Numbered from the stretch's first letter, positions 35,194 through 44,012 are shown. The stretch: DNA of 64,000 nt from an uncultured Flavobacteriales bacterium (GCA_938085105.1 CALKGK010000033.1:117076-181075); one strand, 5' to 3'. Notes: generated by a model from the sequence alone, not told the origin. Translations and numbers: made by a program.

Positions 35194-38067
35194 TTACTCG
35201 TTAAAAGGGGCTTCGCATGGACTGCCGAATTCACCTAAAAAAAGGAGTAAGTCTCCTGAATTGGTGAGGCCATCTTCATTGAGGTCTGATGGGCATGTTG
35301 AATTGGTTTCAAACAAGCAAGAGCCGTCATCCTTTTGAGCGTTGGGGTTGTAATTGATGGCTGCTTCATAAATGCACCCGAAGGTAATTTGTTGAAGGCA
35401 GGTGCCATCATCTTCCATTGCATAGGGGTTGAAGTTAATGGCCATTGGGTCAGTGCACCCCGAACAGGCAGAGCATTCAGAAAAGCAAACTGTGGCAAGC
35501 GAGGTGTTCGATGACGGAATTTCGATAGATCTGCTCAGAATACCATTTTCATCAATACTGCCGCAAAAATTCAACACGGTTTCCGATTCGCTCAGATCAC
35601 TTCCATTCAAAAACCGATAGTAGATGGTTCCCGATCCTTGTACAAGGACGGTGCTCGAATATATACCGAAACCTAAAGGGTTCATTGGGGTTGAAGAAGG
35701 ATTCCAATTTTGAAAATCTCCTGCTAAATAAACGCCGTTGGGGGAAATGCTTTCGTTGCTCATGTCCACCGAAAAGGTGATTTCGATAGGGGCGCAGGAG
35801 CTACAACTTTCCCAGCAAACCAAAGGTAGCTCCACTGCAGAGCCGTTCAAATTGATGATTCTGTTTATAAATTCACCTGTAGTATTGGTGCACAATTCTC
35901 CGCCTTGGAAACTTTCGCTGTCGGTCCATTCGTCGGTTTGAAATTTGTATTCATGGTTTCCATTCGGCAAAGGAATTGTGATTTCCCAGATGCCGTCGTT
36001 GTTGTTGTCATTCAATGGGGAGGCGTTTGCGCTCCAATCGTTAAAGGTTCCCGAGAGATACACTTGATTAAAGGAGTTCGGATAAGAAGACATATCAATT
36101 TGAAGGCTAAGGTTGAAAAGGCACGAGCCATCATCTTCGGCTGCATTAGAATCATAGTTTACTGCTTGTAGATTGGTGCATCCTTGCGTTTCACAACTCC
36201 CACATCGCTCGAAGAAATCCGAGATTTGTCCATCTCCGGGAGTCCATAGTCGATTGGCGTAATTGGCGTAGTCGGTAATAGGAGCGCAGTCGGCACCATT
36301 GAGCATTTCGTTGATCAGGTTTTCTTGTACACCATCAACTACCCATAAGTATTCCATGTTTTGGGCAGGTGGTGGGTCGAAGGTAACTGTCCATGTTCCA
36401 TCTCCATTGTTCGAGGCAATCGGACCACCATTTGGATTCCACTGCCACCATGGGCCTGTCATTCGAACAGAGCTAGGAGCACTACCATCACAGACTTCTA
36501 GTGTTGCACTCAAAGCAGCTTGTGTTGGGGTACATTCTTCACTCAATAGACTGAAATCATCGAAGTGGATCGTGTAAGGGAAGGAGGGGGGGGAAAGCGG
36601 GCGTAAAGTCATTTGGTTAATGATTGTGCTGGCTTCCTGTGGATTCACATCGCTTAAAGAAAAGTAAATCCAACTCCATTCATTGCTCGCTCCACAAGCT
36701 CCAAGGTACTTCGAGTGAAAGTTGCCATTGAATGACGATCCAACTTCATTTTCGTTCTGAAGGATTAGTTCAAGAACAGTACCTTGAGGTGCATTGCTAT
36801 TTACTTTCACTCCAAGAATTAAGTCTCCTGAGACCAGTGAATTGGAGTATTGAAGTGGTGATAGTGCAAAACAAATGCGGTCGTTTTGATTTCCTTGAAG
36901 GTTCCATCGTGCCACGGTGGAACTCGGGTTGATTTCATTTGGGGTTGGGTTCAAAACATCGTTGTAGCCACCTGTGAAAAACGACCAATGCGCACCAAAG
37001 CGATTGTCGAAATTGGAAAAGCTTACACCACATTCATCACCTACATGCACATTGTAGTTGTGCGAGCTTGTGCAGAGTCCGTTGTTTAAGCTTACAAGCA
37101 CCTCTTGGTTTCCGCTTTGGTTGAAGACAACGGTGCAACGATTTCCTTGTTCAGAGATGATCGTTCCGTTTTCTACGCTCCATTCGAAGCTGGTACCGCC
37201 CAGATTACTCACTTCGAAAGTGGTTTCCAAACCTAGGGGAGCACTCTTTGGGCCGCTTATGATGGCTTGTTCTACGTTTTCGTACACCCGAACATAGTCC
37301 ACTTCCATGGATTGCGGAAATGGCGTGCTAGCATTCGGATATCCTGGCCAATTTCCACCAATCGCAACATTGAGAAGCAGGTGAAAGTCTTGATCAAACC
37401 TCCAAGGAAAGGATCCTAGGTTATCTTTCGTTTTGGTGGAAAAGAGTTGATTGTCGAGATACCATCGGATTTCGTCCTGTTCCCATTCAATGGCATAGGT
37501 GTGAAAGTCGTCATGAAGTGCGGCCCCTCCTAGGTCAATGCTATTTCCTTGGTATTGATTCATTGGCCATTTAGCACCATAGTGGATTGTGCCATGACTA
37601 ATGGAAGGTTCTTGACCCAGCATTTCTGTGATGTCGATTTCACCAGACAAAGGCCATGAGCCATAGTTGAAATCTTCGGGAAGCATCCAGAAGGCAGGCC
37701 ATAAACCTTGTCCTATTGGCATTTTAATTCGAGCCTCAATTCTTCCCGATTGGAAAGTTGCCAGACCTTTTGTTCGAATTCGGGATGAAGTGTACTCGGG
37801 AAAAGTACCCGTGTTTTTGCGTGCAGTAATTTTTAGCGTTCCGTTAGAAACAGTAATGTTTTCGGGTTGATCGGTATAGTGCTGTAGTTCTGCATTTCCC
37901 CATCCACAAAGTTCTGGGCATCCATCACCATACTCGTAATCCCAGTTGCTGAGATTCAGGCTTGATCCATCAAAATTGTCTTGCCAGATCAATTGTTCAC
38001 ATTGGGCATAAGTGTTCATCGAGATGAATACTAGGAATACAGTACAAAGAATCAATTGCTTCATCAT
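35194..38067 (-). CDS. Second GH16 endoglucanase with binding modules and dockerin-like tail
   Basis: A 957-residue extracellular glucanase. Signal peptide (1-22), GH16 catalytic domain (about 26-262) with EIDITE (E143, D145, E148), PKD-like domain and beta-sandwich as in the first GH16, then one FWGWDP-type module (variant PWWQWNPNGGP, about 520-640), a GCTNLQAVNY...DDGSC motif, two AMPK/CBM48-like modules (VYLSGTFNDW, VYLAGDFQNW), two further DDGSC motifs and a C-terminal DLNEDGLTNSGDLLLFLGEFG tail resembling one dockerin/EF-hand repeat. No T9SS type A or B domain is seen. The ATG at 38067 is chosen because upstream codons run into the terminator at 38113-38145. It follows the larger array gene, 105 bases away. 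Confidence 0.85.
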   Translation of the reverse strand: MMKQLILCTVFLVFISMNTYAQCEQLIWQDNFDGSSLNLSNWDYEYGDGCPELCGWGNAELQHYTDQPENITVSNGTLKITARKNTGTFPEYTSSRIRTKGLATFQSGRIEARIKMPIGQGLWPAFWMLPEDFNYGSWPLSGEIDITEMLGQEPSISHGTIHYGAKWPMNQYQGNSIDLGGAALHDDFHTYAIEWEQDEIRWYLDNQLFSTKTKDNLGSFPWRFDQDFHLLLNVAIGGNWPGYPNASTPFPQSMEVDYVRVYENVEQAIISGPKSAPLGLETTFEVSNLGGTSFEWSVENGTIISEQGNRCTVVFNQSGNQEVLVSLNNGLCTSSHNYNVHVGDECGVSFSNFDNRFGAHWSFFTGGYNDVLNPTPNEINPSSTVARWNLQGNQNDRICFALSPLQYSNSLVSGDLILGVKVNSNAPQGTVLELILQNENEVGSSFNGNFHSKYLGACGASNEWSWIYFSLSDVNPQEASTIINQMTLRPLSPPSFPYTIHFDDFSLLSEECTPTQAALSATLEVCDGSAPSSVRMTGPWWQWNPNGGPIASNNGDGTWTVTFDPPPAQNMEYLWVVDGVQENLINEMLNGADCAPITDYANYANRLWTPGDGQISDFFERCGSCETQGCTNLQAVNYDSNAAEDDGSCLFNLSLQIDMSSYPNSFNQVYLSGTFNDWSANASPLNDNNNDGIWEITIPLPNGNHEYKFQTDEWTDSESFQGGELCTNTTGEFINRIINLNGSAVELPLVCWESCSSCAPIEITFSVDMSNESISPNGVYLAGDFQNWNPSSTPMNPLGFGIYSSTVLVQGSGTIYYRFLNGSDLSESETVLNFCGSIDENGILSRSIEIPSSNTSLATVCFSECSACSGCTDPMAINFNPYAMEDDGTCLQQITFGCIYEAAINYNPNAQKDDGSCLFETNSTCPSDLNEDGLTNSGDLLLFLGEFGSPCEAPFNE

Positions 38068-38112
38068 GGAGGGTAACTTATGAGTGGTAAGTTGAGCGCA
38101 TTTGCTCAAAAA

Positions 38113-38145
38113 TAAAAAAGGAGGAGATGATTCCATCTCCTCCTT
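38113..38145 (-). terminator. Strong terminator between the large array gene and the second GH16
   Basis: AAGGAGGAGATG (38118-38129) pairs perfectly with CATCTCCTCCTT (38134-38145) around a four-base loop; on the minus strand it is followed by a six-base T run. It lies between two genes transcribed in the same direction, so it should reduce or condition expression of the downstream GH16. Confidence 0.85.
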
Positions 38146-38172
38146 GATTTGTGTGAAATATTAATCCATCTA

Positions 38173-41100
38173 CTATTCACAAGCCGAACCAAAGCTACCT
38201 AAGAATAAGAGTAGGTCACTTGCGTTGGTCAAGCCATCTTCATTAAAGTCACTTGGGCATGAAGAACCAAGTGTGAATGTACATGAACCATCTTCTTCAT
38301 TTGCGTTTGGCATGTAGTTATCAGCATCTGCGTAAGTACATCCAAAAACAAGTGCTGTCAAACACGATCCGTCGTCAGACCCTGCATAAGGATTAAATTC
38401 AACAGCCATTGGATCCGTGCATCCTGAGCATGCGTTGCATTCACCAAAGCAATGAACGGGCAATGTTATATCTGTGGCAGGCACATTTAGAGTTCTGTTG
38501 AAGCCACCAAGACCATTGTCTGATCCACATTCTTGCGGTACAACTTCTGCATCAGCAAAGTCATTACCATTGATAATTTGGTACTCAATGTTGGTGCCAG
38601 CTGAGAGCTCAACTGTATAAGTGTATACTCCATATCCGAGGTAAGTCATTGGGGTAGATGATGCGTCCCAGCCTTGGAATGATCCTGCGATATGAACTCC
38701 ATTTGGAGAAACAACTTCATTAGCCATGTCCACTCTGAAAATCACTTGGCTAAACACGATAGGACAAGCTACACAACTTCCCCAACAAACGATAGATGGG
38801 TTCACATTCCCTGCGTTTACATCAATAAGGCGATTGGTAAAGCCGTCTTGTGTAATGGTGCATGATTCACCTCCCACGAAAATTTCTTGGTCAGACCAGA
38901 AATCAACTTGGAATTTGTATTGCTGAGCGCCAGCGCCCATAACGACAGTGGCTTCCCAAATGTTGTCACCATCGAGGTCTGACATGGGGTTGGCAGCGTC
39001 GCTCCAATCGTTGAATTGGCCTGATACAAATACAGTTGTAAAGGCATTAGGGTATTGATTCATATCTACTCTTAAGTTGACGTCATAGAGGCATGAACCA
39101 TCGTCTAAATCTGCTGCAGGGTCGTAATTGTTTGCAGCAACATCCGTACATCCACCATTGTAAACGCATGCAGAACAGCTGTTGTAGCATACTGTAGGCA
39201 CTGCCAAATCTCCTGTAACTGCAATGAATCGGTTGATGAAGCCAAAGTTATTCACTACACACTCATAGGAGTCATCGAACATTTCTTGTTGTCCGAAGGT
39301 GTCCAAAGTGAATTTATATTCGTAGGCTCCCTCTTCGATTTCAAAAGAGATGTCATAAACTCCGTCCAAATCATCGTCAGTCATCACTGCGCAGTTTCCA
39401 CAGAAGTTGTTAAAGGTACCATTCACCTCTACAGTGGTGAAAGTTCCTTCATATTGATTCATGTCAACGCTAAAAGTAATGTCGTATAGACAAGAACCAT
39501 CAGCAACAGTGGCAGTCGCATCGTAGTTGTTGGCATCTACATCTGTACAACCAGGGGTTCCTGTTCCTACGCAGCTGTAGCAGCTAGCCCAGCATACAGT
39601 TGGGGTCGTTTGTGCTTCGTTGCCAACTTGAAGGCTTCGGTTGGTGAATCCTCCAATGGTAATGGTACAAGCATCACCTTGAGTCAAAGCTTCATTGTCT
39701 GTCCAAGAATCAACTTGGAATTTGTACTGGTGATCTCCCGCAGGAATTGGCCAAGTCGCAGTCCAAACACCATCCATATCATCATCGGTTAGCGGGTTGC
39801 AATCAGCACAGAACTCATTCCATGTACCAGAAACATTTAGAATAGTGAAGGCATTGCCATATTCATTCATATCAATGCTAAAACTCACATTGTATGCACA
39901 TGTTCCATCGTCTAATGTTGCTGTTTCATCATAGTTGGCAGCATTGGTGTCTGTACATCCTGGGCTTGGCGCAGCGCAAGGTCCACATTGGTTGAAGGTG
40001 TCGGTTACGTCACCATCTCCTACGTTCCAAAGTCGGTTAGCATAGCTAGCAAAATCCGTAATAGGAGCGCAATCTCCACCGTCAACCATCGCTTGAACGA
40101 GGTTTTCTTGAACACCATCAACGATCCACAAATACTCCATGTTTTCGGTAGGTGCTGGATCGAGAGTAACGGTCCATGTACCATCTCCGTTATCCGTCGC
40201 AATTGGCCCAGCATTTGGGTCCCATCCCCAGAAAGGTCCTGTCATTCTGACATTTGATGCAGTAGCGTTGCAAACTTCTACCGTAAGAGCTACAGCTCCA
40301 CCGCCATTATTACCAGTTCCTGTGCTCGTTAAGGTGATGTTATCAACTAGGACGTTTCCTCCTGCACCGATAAATGCACCAGCGGCAATATTAAAGTGCA
40401 TTCTGAAGAGGTTACCTGCTGCAATGTTGTTGTAATCAAAGGTGAGGGTTGTCCAAGTGGCGTCATTAACACCTTGGTTTTGAATATCGAAGGTGTTGAT
40501 CGTTCCCGCTCCAGGGAATTCAGTTTGAAGGTGAAGTGCTGCTCCGTTGAGTGGTGCAGTTGTTTTAACATCGAAAGAAAGTTGGACGCTTGAAGCTCCT
40601 GCATAGTCCATCGTGTTATTCAAATATTCGAAAATAAATGCTTTTCCAATACCATCTGAACTATTCGTTCCAGTAATGTCCAAAGCGCCTGTTTCAACTC
40701 CAGTACCGTTCCAGTCCAATGTGGCCTCAAAACCGACTGCATCCGCCAATTTTACCCAAGGAGTAATTGAGCTAGCATCATCAAAGGTAAGGCTCAATAG
40801 CGTTTCGCCGGTGCCCGTGTTTCCTCCGCAAGCTTCACACTGATTGAAGGTGTCATTCACATCTCCTGATCCTACATCCCATCTTCTATTGGCATAGCTA
40901 AAGAAGTCGGTTACAGGAGCGCAATCCCCTCCGTCAACCATTGCTTGAATGAGGTTTTCATTGACTCCGTCAACTACCCAAAGGTACTCCATGTTTTCTG
41001 TTGGAGCAGGGTCGAGAGTTACTGTCCAAGTTCCATCTCCATTGTCTGCGGCAATCGGTCCGCCGTTGGGATCCCATCCCCAGAATGGTCCTGTAAGACG

Positions 41101-41544
41101 AACTGAACTTGGTGTTGCGTCGCATATTTCAACGGTAAGATTAACTCCTGTAGCTACAGGTGCACAATCAACACACTGATTGAATGTGTCATTCACATCG
41201 CCTGATCCTACGTCCCATCTTCTATTGGCATAGCTAAAGAAGTCGGTTACAGGAGCGCAATCCCCTCCGTCAACCATTGCTTGAATGAGGTTTTCTTGGA
41301 CACCGTCTACGATCCATAGGTATTCCATGTTTTCAGTTGGAGCAGGATCTAGGGTAACTGTCCAAGTTCCATCTCCATGGTCTGCGGCAATCGGACCACC
41401 ATTCGGGTCCCATCCCCAAAACGGACCAGTTATCCGAACTGCGCTTGGAGGTGCAGAGCAAGATACATCCAGCGTTAAATTTACTTGAGCGTGAACCGCC
41501 GTAAATGTGAATAAGCCTAAAAGACTCAGTAGTAAGTATTTCAT
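38173..41544 (-). CDS. Very large secreted tandem-module glycan-binding protein
   Basis: An 1123-residue secreted protein. Signal peptide (1-19), then FWGWDP modules 1 and 2 (about 20-130 and 135-245), a galactose-binding-like domain (about 250-410), module 3 (about 415-520), four AMPK/CBM48-like modules (VSGTWNEF, VNGTFNNF, VSGQFNDW, IAGSFQGWD; about 540-1010) separated by GCTD...DDGSC motifs, and a dockerin-like end, SDFNEDGLTNASDLLLFLGSFG. No enzyme active site is seen, so it is likely a polyvalent sugar-binding scaffold at the cell surface. Shares modules with the GH16 gene downstream and with the gene at 32397-34925. Modules 1 and 2 are almost identical in DNA, a sign of recent duplication. 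Confidence 0.75.
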   Translation of the reverse strand: MKYLLLSLLGLFTFTAVHAQVNLTLDVSCSAPPSAVRITGPFWGWDPNGGPIAADHGDGTWTVTLDPAPTENMEYLWIVDGVQENLIQAMVDGGDCAPVTDFFSYANRRWDVGSGDVNDTFNQCVDCAPVATGVNLTVEICDATPSSVRLTGPFWGWDPNGGPIAADNGDGTWTVTLDPAPTENMEYLWVVDGVNENLIQAMVDGGDCAPVTDFFSYANRRWDVGSGDVNDTFNQCEACGGNTGTGETLLSLTFDDASSITPWVKLADAVGFEATLDWNGTGVETGALDITGTNSSDGIGKAFIFEYLNNTMDYAGASSVQLSFDVKTTAPLNGAALHLQTEFPGAGTINTFDIQNQGVNDATWTTLTFDYNNIAAGNLFRMHFNIAAGAFIGAGGNVLVDNITLTSTGTGNNGGGAVALTVEVCNATASNVRMTGPFWGWDPNAGPIATDNGDGTWTVTLDPAPTENMEYLWIVDGVQENLVQAMVDGGDCAPITDFASYANRLWNVGDGDVTDTFNQCGPCAAPSPGCTDTNAANYDETATLDDGTCAYNVSFSIDMNEYGNAFTILNVSGTWNEFCADCNPLTDDDMDGVWTATWPIPAGDHQYKFQVDSWTDNEALTQGDACTITIGGFTNRSLQVGNEAQTTPTVCWASCYSCVGTGTPGCTDVDANNYDATATVADGSCLYDITFSVDMNQYEGTFTTVEVNGTFNNFCGNCAVMTDDDLDGVYDISFEIEEGAYEYKFTLDTFGQQEMFDDSYECVVNNFGFINRFIAVTGDLAVPTVCYNSCSACVYNGGCTDVAANNYDPAADLDDGSCLYDVNLRVDMNQYPNAFTTVFVSGQFNDWSDAANPMSDLDGDNIWEATVVMGAGAQQYKFQVDFWSDQEIFVGGESCTITQDGFTNRLIDVNAGNVNPSIVCWGSCVACPIVFSQVIFRVDMANEVVSPNGVHIAGSFQGWDASSTPMTYLGYGVYTYTVELSAGTNIEYQIINGNDFADAEVVPQECGSDNGLGGFNRTLNVPATDITLPVHCFGECNACSGCTDPMAVEFNPYAGSDDGSCLTALVFGCTYADADNYMPNANEEDGSCTFTLGSSCPSDFNEDGLTNASDLLLFLGSFGSACE
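40877..41295 (-). repeat. 83-base perfect direct repeat inside the array gene
   Basis: Bases 40877-40959 are identical to 41213-41295. The period is 336 bases, exactly 112 codons, equal to one module, so modules 1 and 2 are a recent in-frame duplication. Similarity continues at lower identity on both sides. Confidence 0.85.
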
Positions 41545-42008
41545 TTTGGTTTTGGTTTTGTTAAAAGTTGGTTAACTGTTTATCCTTCTCAGTATCCAAC
41601 GCTCAGCAATTTCTAATTATTCATTCTTTTCCCTCTATTGATGTGCCACATCATCACTACATCACCTATGAATAAGCACTTTCACAATTTCAATTAATTA
41701 CCTAAAGATCAGTGTTTTATATTTCGAGTATACTTTCACAATGTTCAATGTGACAAAGATTTAATAGGTGAAACGTGAAGAATCGTATTCAAAGAAGCGC
41801 TCATATTTAAATTACTTACATCAAACAATGACTAAATACTATGTATGGGAATGGTTTTAATTACGATTAAAGTGAGACAGTGTGTTTTTTGTTTGTCACA
41901 AGTTGTTTTGGATAATTTCATGCGGCGAAATGTTGCGTTCGCGAATATCAAACCATGTATCGCTGCATTGCAATTGAAAGGAGGAGTCAGGGCGTTTTAG
42001 ACGCAGAC
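41545..42008. other. Gene-free upstream region of the array gene
   Basis: No credible reading frame or RNA gene is seen. The AT-rich stretch should contain the promoter and leader of the array gene (start 41544). Candidate regulator sites are listed separately. Bases 41930-42000 show no match to the duplicated tRNA segment that follows. Confidence 0.5.
41646..41666. promoter_or_regulatory. Candidate regulator sites upstream of the large array gene
   Basis: CCACATCATC (41646-41655) is followed directly by ACTACATCACC (41656-41666). The second is identical to the site at 35022-35032 and shares ACTACATC with the sites near 29338, 29380 and 29478. It lies about 100-120 bases upstream of the gene start. 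Confidence 0.5.
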
Positions 42009-42050
42009 TAAAAGGATAGGCTCATCGTGAACCTATTCTCTTTATGTTGT

Positions 42051-42139
42051 GGGAGATACTGGATTACTTCCTCCGGTCGTGAATAAGTTCGATTCAGTGA
42101 CCCTCCCGATGGTAGTCGGGATGCTCTGAATCACCTGAG

Positions 42140-42142
<3 letters not shown>
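42051..42142 (-). pseudogene. Decayed tRNA-Val-like copy
   Basis: Read on the minus strand, the segment keeps TAGCTCAG, TTCAGAGCAT, GAGGGTCACTG and the acceptor end ATCCAGTATCTCCC of the intact tRNA-Val. The anticodon arm is replaced by a TCCCG/CGGGA hairpin, about 25 bases are inserted in the T loop, and the 5' acceptor strand is replaced by the end of the GIY-YIG frame. It cannot fold as a working tRNA. Confidence 0.75.
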
Positions 42143-42385
<243 letters not shown>

Positions 42386-42396
42386 CAGATGAAGGC

Positions 42397-42430
42397 AAAA
42401 AAAAGGATAGACTCATCATGAACCTATCCT
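42397..42430 (-). terminator. Terminator of tRNA-Val
   Basis: On the minus strand AGGATAGG...CTATCCT forms a hairpin (arms 42404-42410 and 42424-42430) followed by eight T residues. A degenerate copy lies at 42010-42039. Confidence 0.75.
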
Positions 42431-42440
42431 CTTTGTGTTG

Positions 42441-42515
42441 TGGGAGATACTGGATTCGAACCAGTGACCCTCTGCTTGTAAGGCAGATGCTCTGAACCAA
42501 CTGAGCTAATCTCCC
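42441..42515 (-). tRNA. tRNA-Val (anticodon TAC)
   Basis: Full cloverleaf on the minus strand: acceptor GGGAGAT/ATCTCCC (7 pairs) with discriminator A, D arm AGCTC/GAGC, anticodon arm TCTGC-CTTACAA-GCAGA with TAC anticodon, T arm ACTGG-TTCGAAT-CCAGT. The 3' CCA is not encoded. A terminator follows, and a decayed copy lies further downstream. Confidence 0.95.
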
Positions 42516-42642
42516 AAAGTCTTTATTTTTGGTCTTTAACAAACCGCCCTATCGTTTTAGGGAGTGCAAATATAGAGGAAAAATTATTCAGCGCAAGACT
42601 TCGCGAAAAAAAAATCAAATTTCTTTGTTGTTTCTTTGGGAT

Positions 42643-43413
42643 ATGAATCGAGCAGTGGAATTTTTGAGATATACACTAGCGGCTAGAAATGAGCATGGAC
42701 TGCATTCTCCTTTCTTATTTGAGCTGTATAATGAGGTCTTCAAATCTCCGAAGCATTATTATTGTTTTGAAGATCTTGAGTCACAACGAAAAGTCTTGCT
42801 CTCAGATAATAGTGCTGTTCGAGTGAGTGATTTTGGGGCCGGATCAAGCTACGGTTCAGGTGAATTGAGAAGCATTAAAAAGATCGCGAAGCAGTCGCTG
42901 AAATCAAGAAAATACGCCCAATTGCTATTCCGCTTAGCATTGCACCTAAAAGCCAATAAGGTTTTGGAGTTGGGGACATCACTCGGCCTTACAACAAGTT
43001 ATTTCGCCTCGAGTGACAAGCAATCAAAAGTCTTCACCATAGAGGCCTGCCCCAATATCCATCGCAAGGCCCAAACAATGTTCGATGAGTTGGGCCTGGT
43101 AAACATCCATGCTGAATTGGGGCAGTTCAAAGATGTGATCCCAAAACTCGAAGGTGGATTCGATCTAATTTTTATCGATGGTCATCACGACGGAGAGGCT
43201 TGTTTAAATTACCTCGAACAACTCAAATCAAAGCTCAATCCAAAAGGAGCAGTGGTTGTAGTGGATGATATCCGCTGGAGTTCTGGAATGAATCGAGCGT
43301 GGAAAAGTATGTTGGAAGATCCCTTTTTTCAAGTGAAGTTGGATGTTTTTGAGCTTGGAATATTGATTTTCCGACCAGAGCAGGCTTCTTCTCGTCATAT
43401 TTTAAGGTATTAA
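42643..43413 (+). CDS. Class I SAM-dependent methyltransferase
   Basis: A 256-residue cytoplasmic methyltransferase. The Rossmann motif I is VLELGTSLGLTTSYFA, followed by the acidic VFTIEACP, the aspartate-rich LIFIDGHHDGEAC and a VVDDIRW segment, the pattern of metal-dependent O-methyltransferases (COG4122-like). N-terminal part reads HGLHSPFLFELYNEVF, typical of a Bacteroidota clade. The ATG at 42643 lies five bases after a near-consensus -7 box (TTTCTTTG, 42631-42638), so the mRNA may be leaderless. An upstream start at 42529 would run through the tRNA promoter region and is rejected. Substrate unknown. Confidence 0.8.
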   Translation: MNRAVEFLRYTLAARNEHGLHSPFLFELYNEVFKSPKHYYCFEDLESQRKVLLSDNSAVRVSDFGAGSSYGSGELRSIKKIAKQSLKSRKYAQLLFRLALHLKANKVLELGTSLGLTTSYFASSDKQSKVFTIEACPNIHRKAQTMFDELGLVNIHAELGQFKDVIPKLEGGFDLIFIDGHHDGEACLNYLEQLKSKLNPKGAVVVVDDIRWSSGMNRAWKSMLEDPFFQVKLDVFELGILIFRPEQASSRHILRY

Positions 43414-43486
43414 GTGCCTTTTAACTTTTCATTAAGCCAAGATTTCGTTCGCTTTGTTTAGATTAGGGCCACCAAAAAACGAAACA

Positions 43487-43933
43487 ATGAAAAAAATACT
43501 GCTGTTTATCATGCTTCTTGCACCTGCGTTGACTTTCGCTCAGAAAGATGCACAAGGAGGCCTTAGTAAAGGAGAATCATCTGAAAGTAACTCAGAGATT
43601 TATTTGACGATGTCACTCACAGAATACCAAGGACAAATCAACGTGAAGTTGGATTTTGGAAAAGTGGTCACACAAATTGTAGCAGATAAAATGTTGCTTC
43701 TCGATATCGAAGAATTGAGAAAAATGCGTTTTGACAATGTGATTGAAGCAATGAATACCCTCGCTTCTTATGGCTGGGAATTGGAAGAGACGTATGACGT
43801 TGAAACAAGAACCGGTGCATTGACCTTCCTCGTTTTCTCAAAAGAGGTAAAACGTTTGAAGAGATTATCTTCTGATAAAGGATCTAGCCCTTCAATGCAA
43901 AGTAAAGGTGGTAAAAAGCCAGCAAGAAAGTAG
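43487..43933 (+). CDS. Small secreted protein of unknown function
   Basis: A 148-residue protein with a signal peptide (1-18, ending TFAQ), a compact alpha/beta core (about 35-120) reading EIYLTMSLTEYQGQINVKLDFG ... MNTLASYGWELEETYDVETRTGALTFLVFSKEV, and a basic Ser/Lys tail. The core resembles short DUF4177-like folds, but I do not assign it. It is followed by a terminator. The ATG at 43487 directly precedes the basic/hydrophobic signal. Not recognised functionally. Confidence 0.65.
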   Translation: MKKILLFIMLLAPALTFAQKDAQGGLSKGESSESNSEIYLTMSLTEYQGQINVKLDFGKVVTQIVADKMLLLDIEELRKMRFDNVIEAMNTLASYGWELEETYDVETRTGALTFLVFSKEVKRLKRLSSDKGSSPSMQSKGGKKPARK

Positions 43934-43956
43934 GCCCCACTTCGAATAGTATTTTG

Positions 43957-43987
43957 AGCCCTCCGCGTTTCGTGTGAGGGCTTTTTT
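43957..43987 (+). terminator. Rho-independent terminator
   Basis: AGCCCTC (43957-43963) pairs with GAGGGCT (43976-43982), followed by TTTTT. It separates the small secreted protein gene from the histidine kinase gene. Confidence 0.75.
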
Positions 43988-44012
43988 ATCATCAAAACCT
44001 GAGCATTCTCAT

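Noticed and set aside
35194-38136. Start of the second GH16 at 38136
   Set aside because: That codon lies inside the terminator hairpin at 38118-38145, and the extra residues precede the signal peptide.
38173-41544. The regular DNA repeats in the array genes as a CRISPR or other non-coding repeat
   Set aside because: Repeats have a codon-multiple period and keep one open frame, so they are coding module duplications. No short repeat/spacer pattern occurs in the window.
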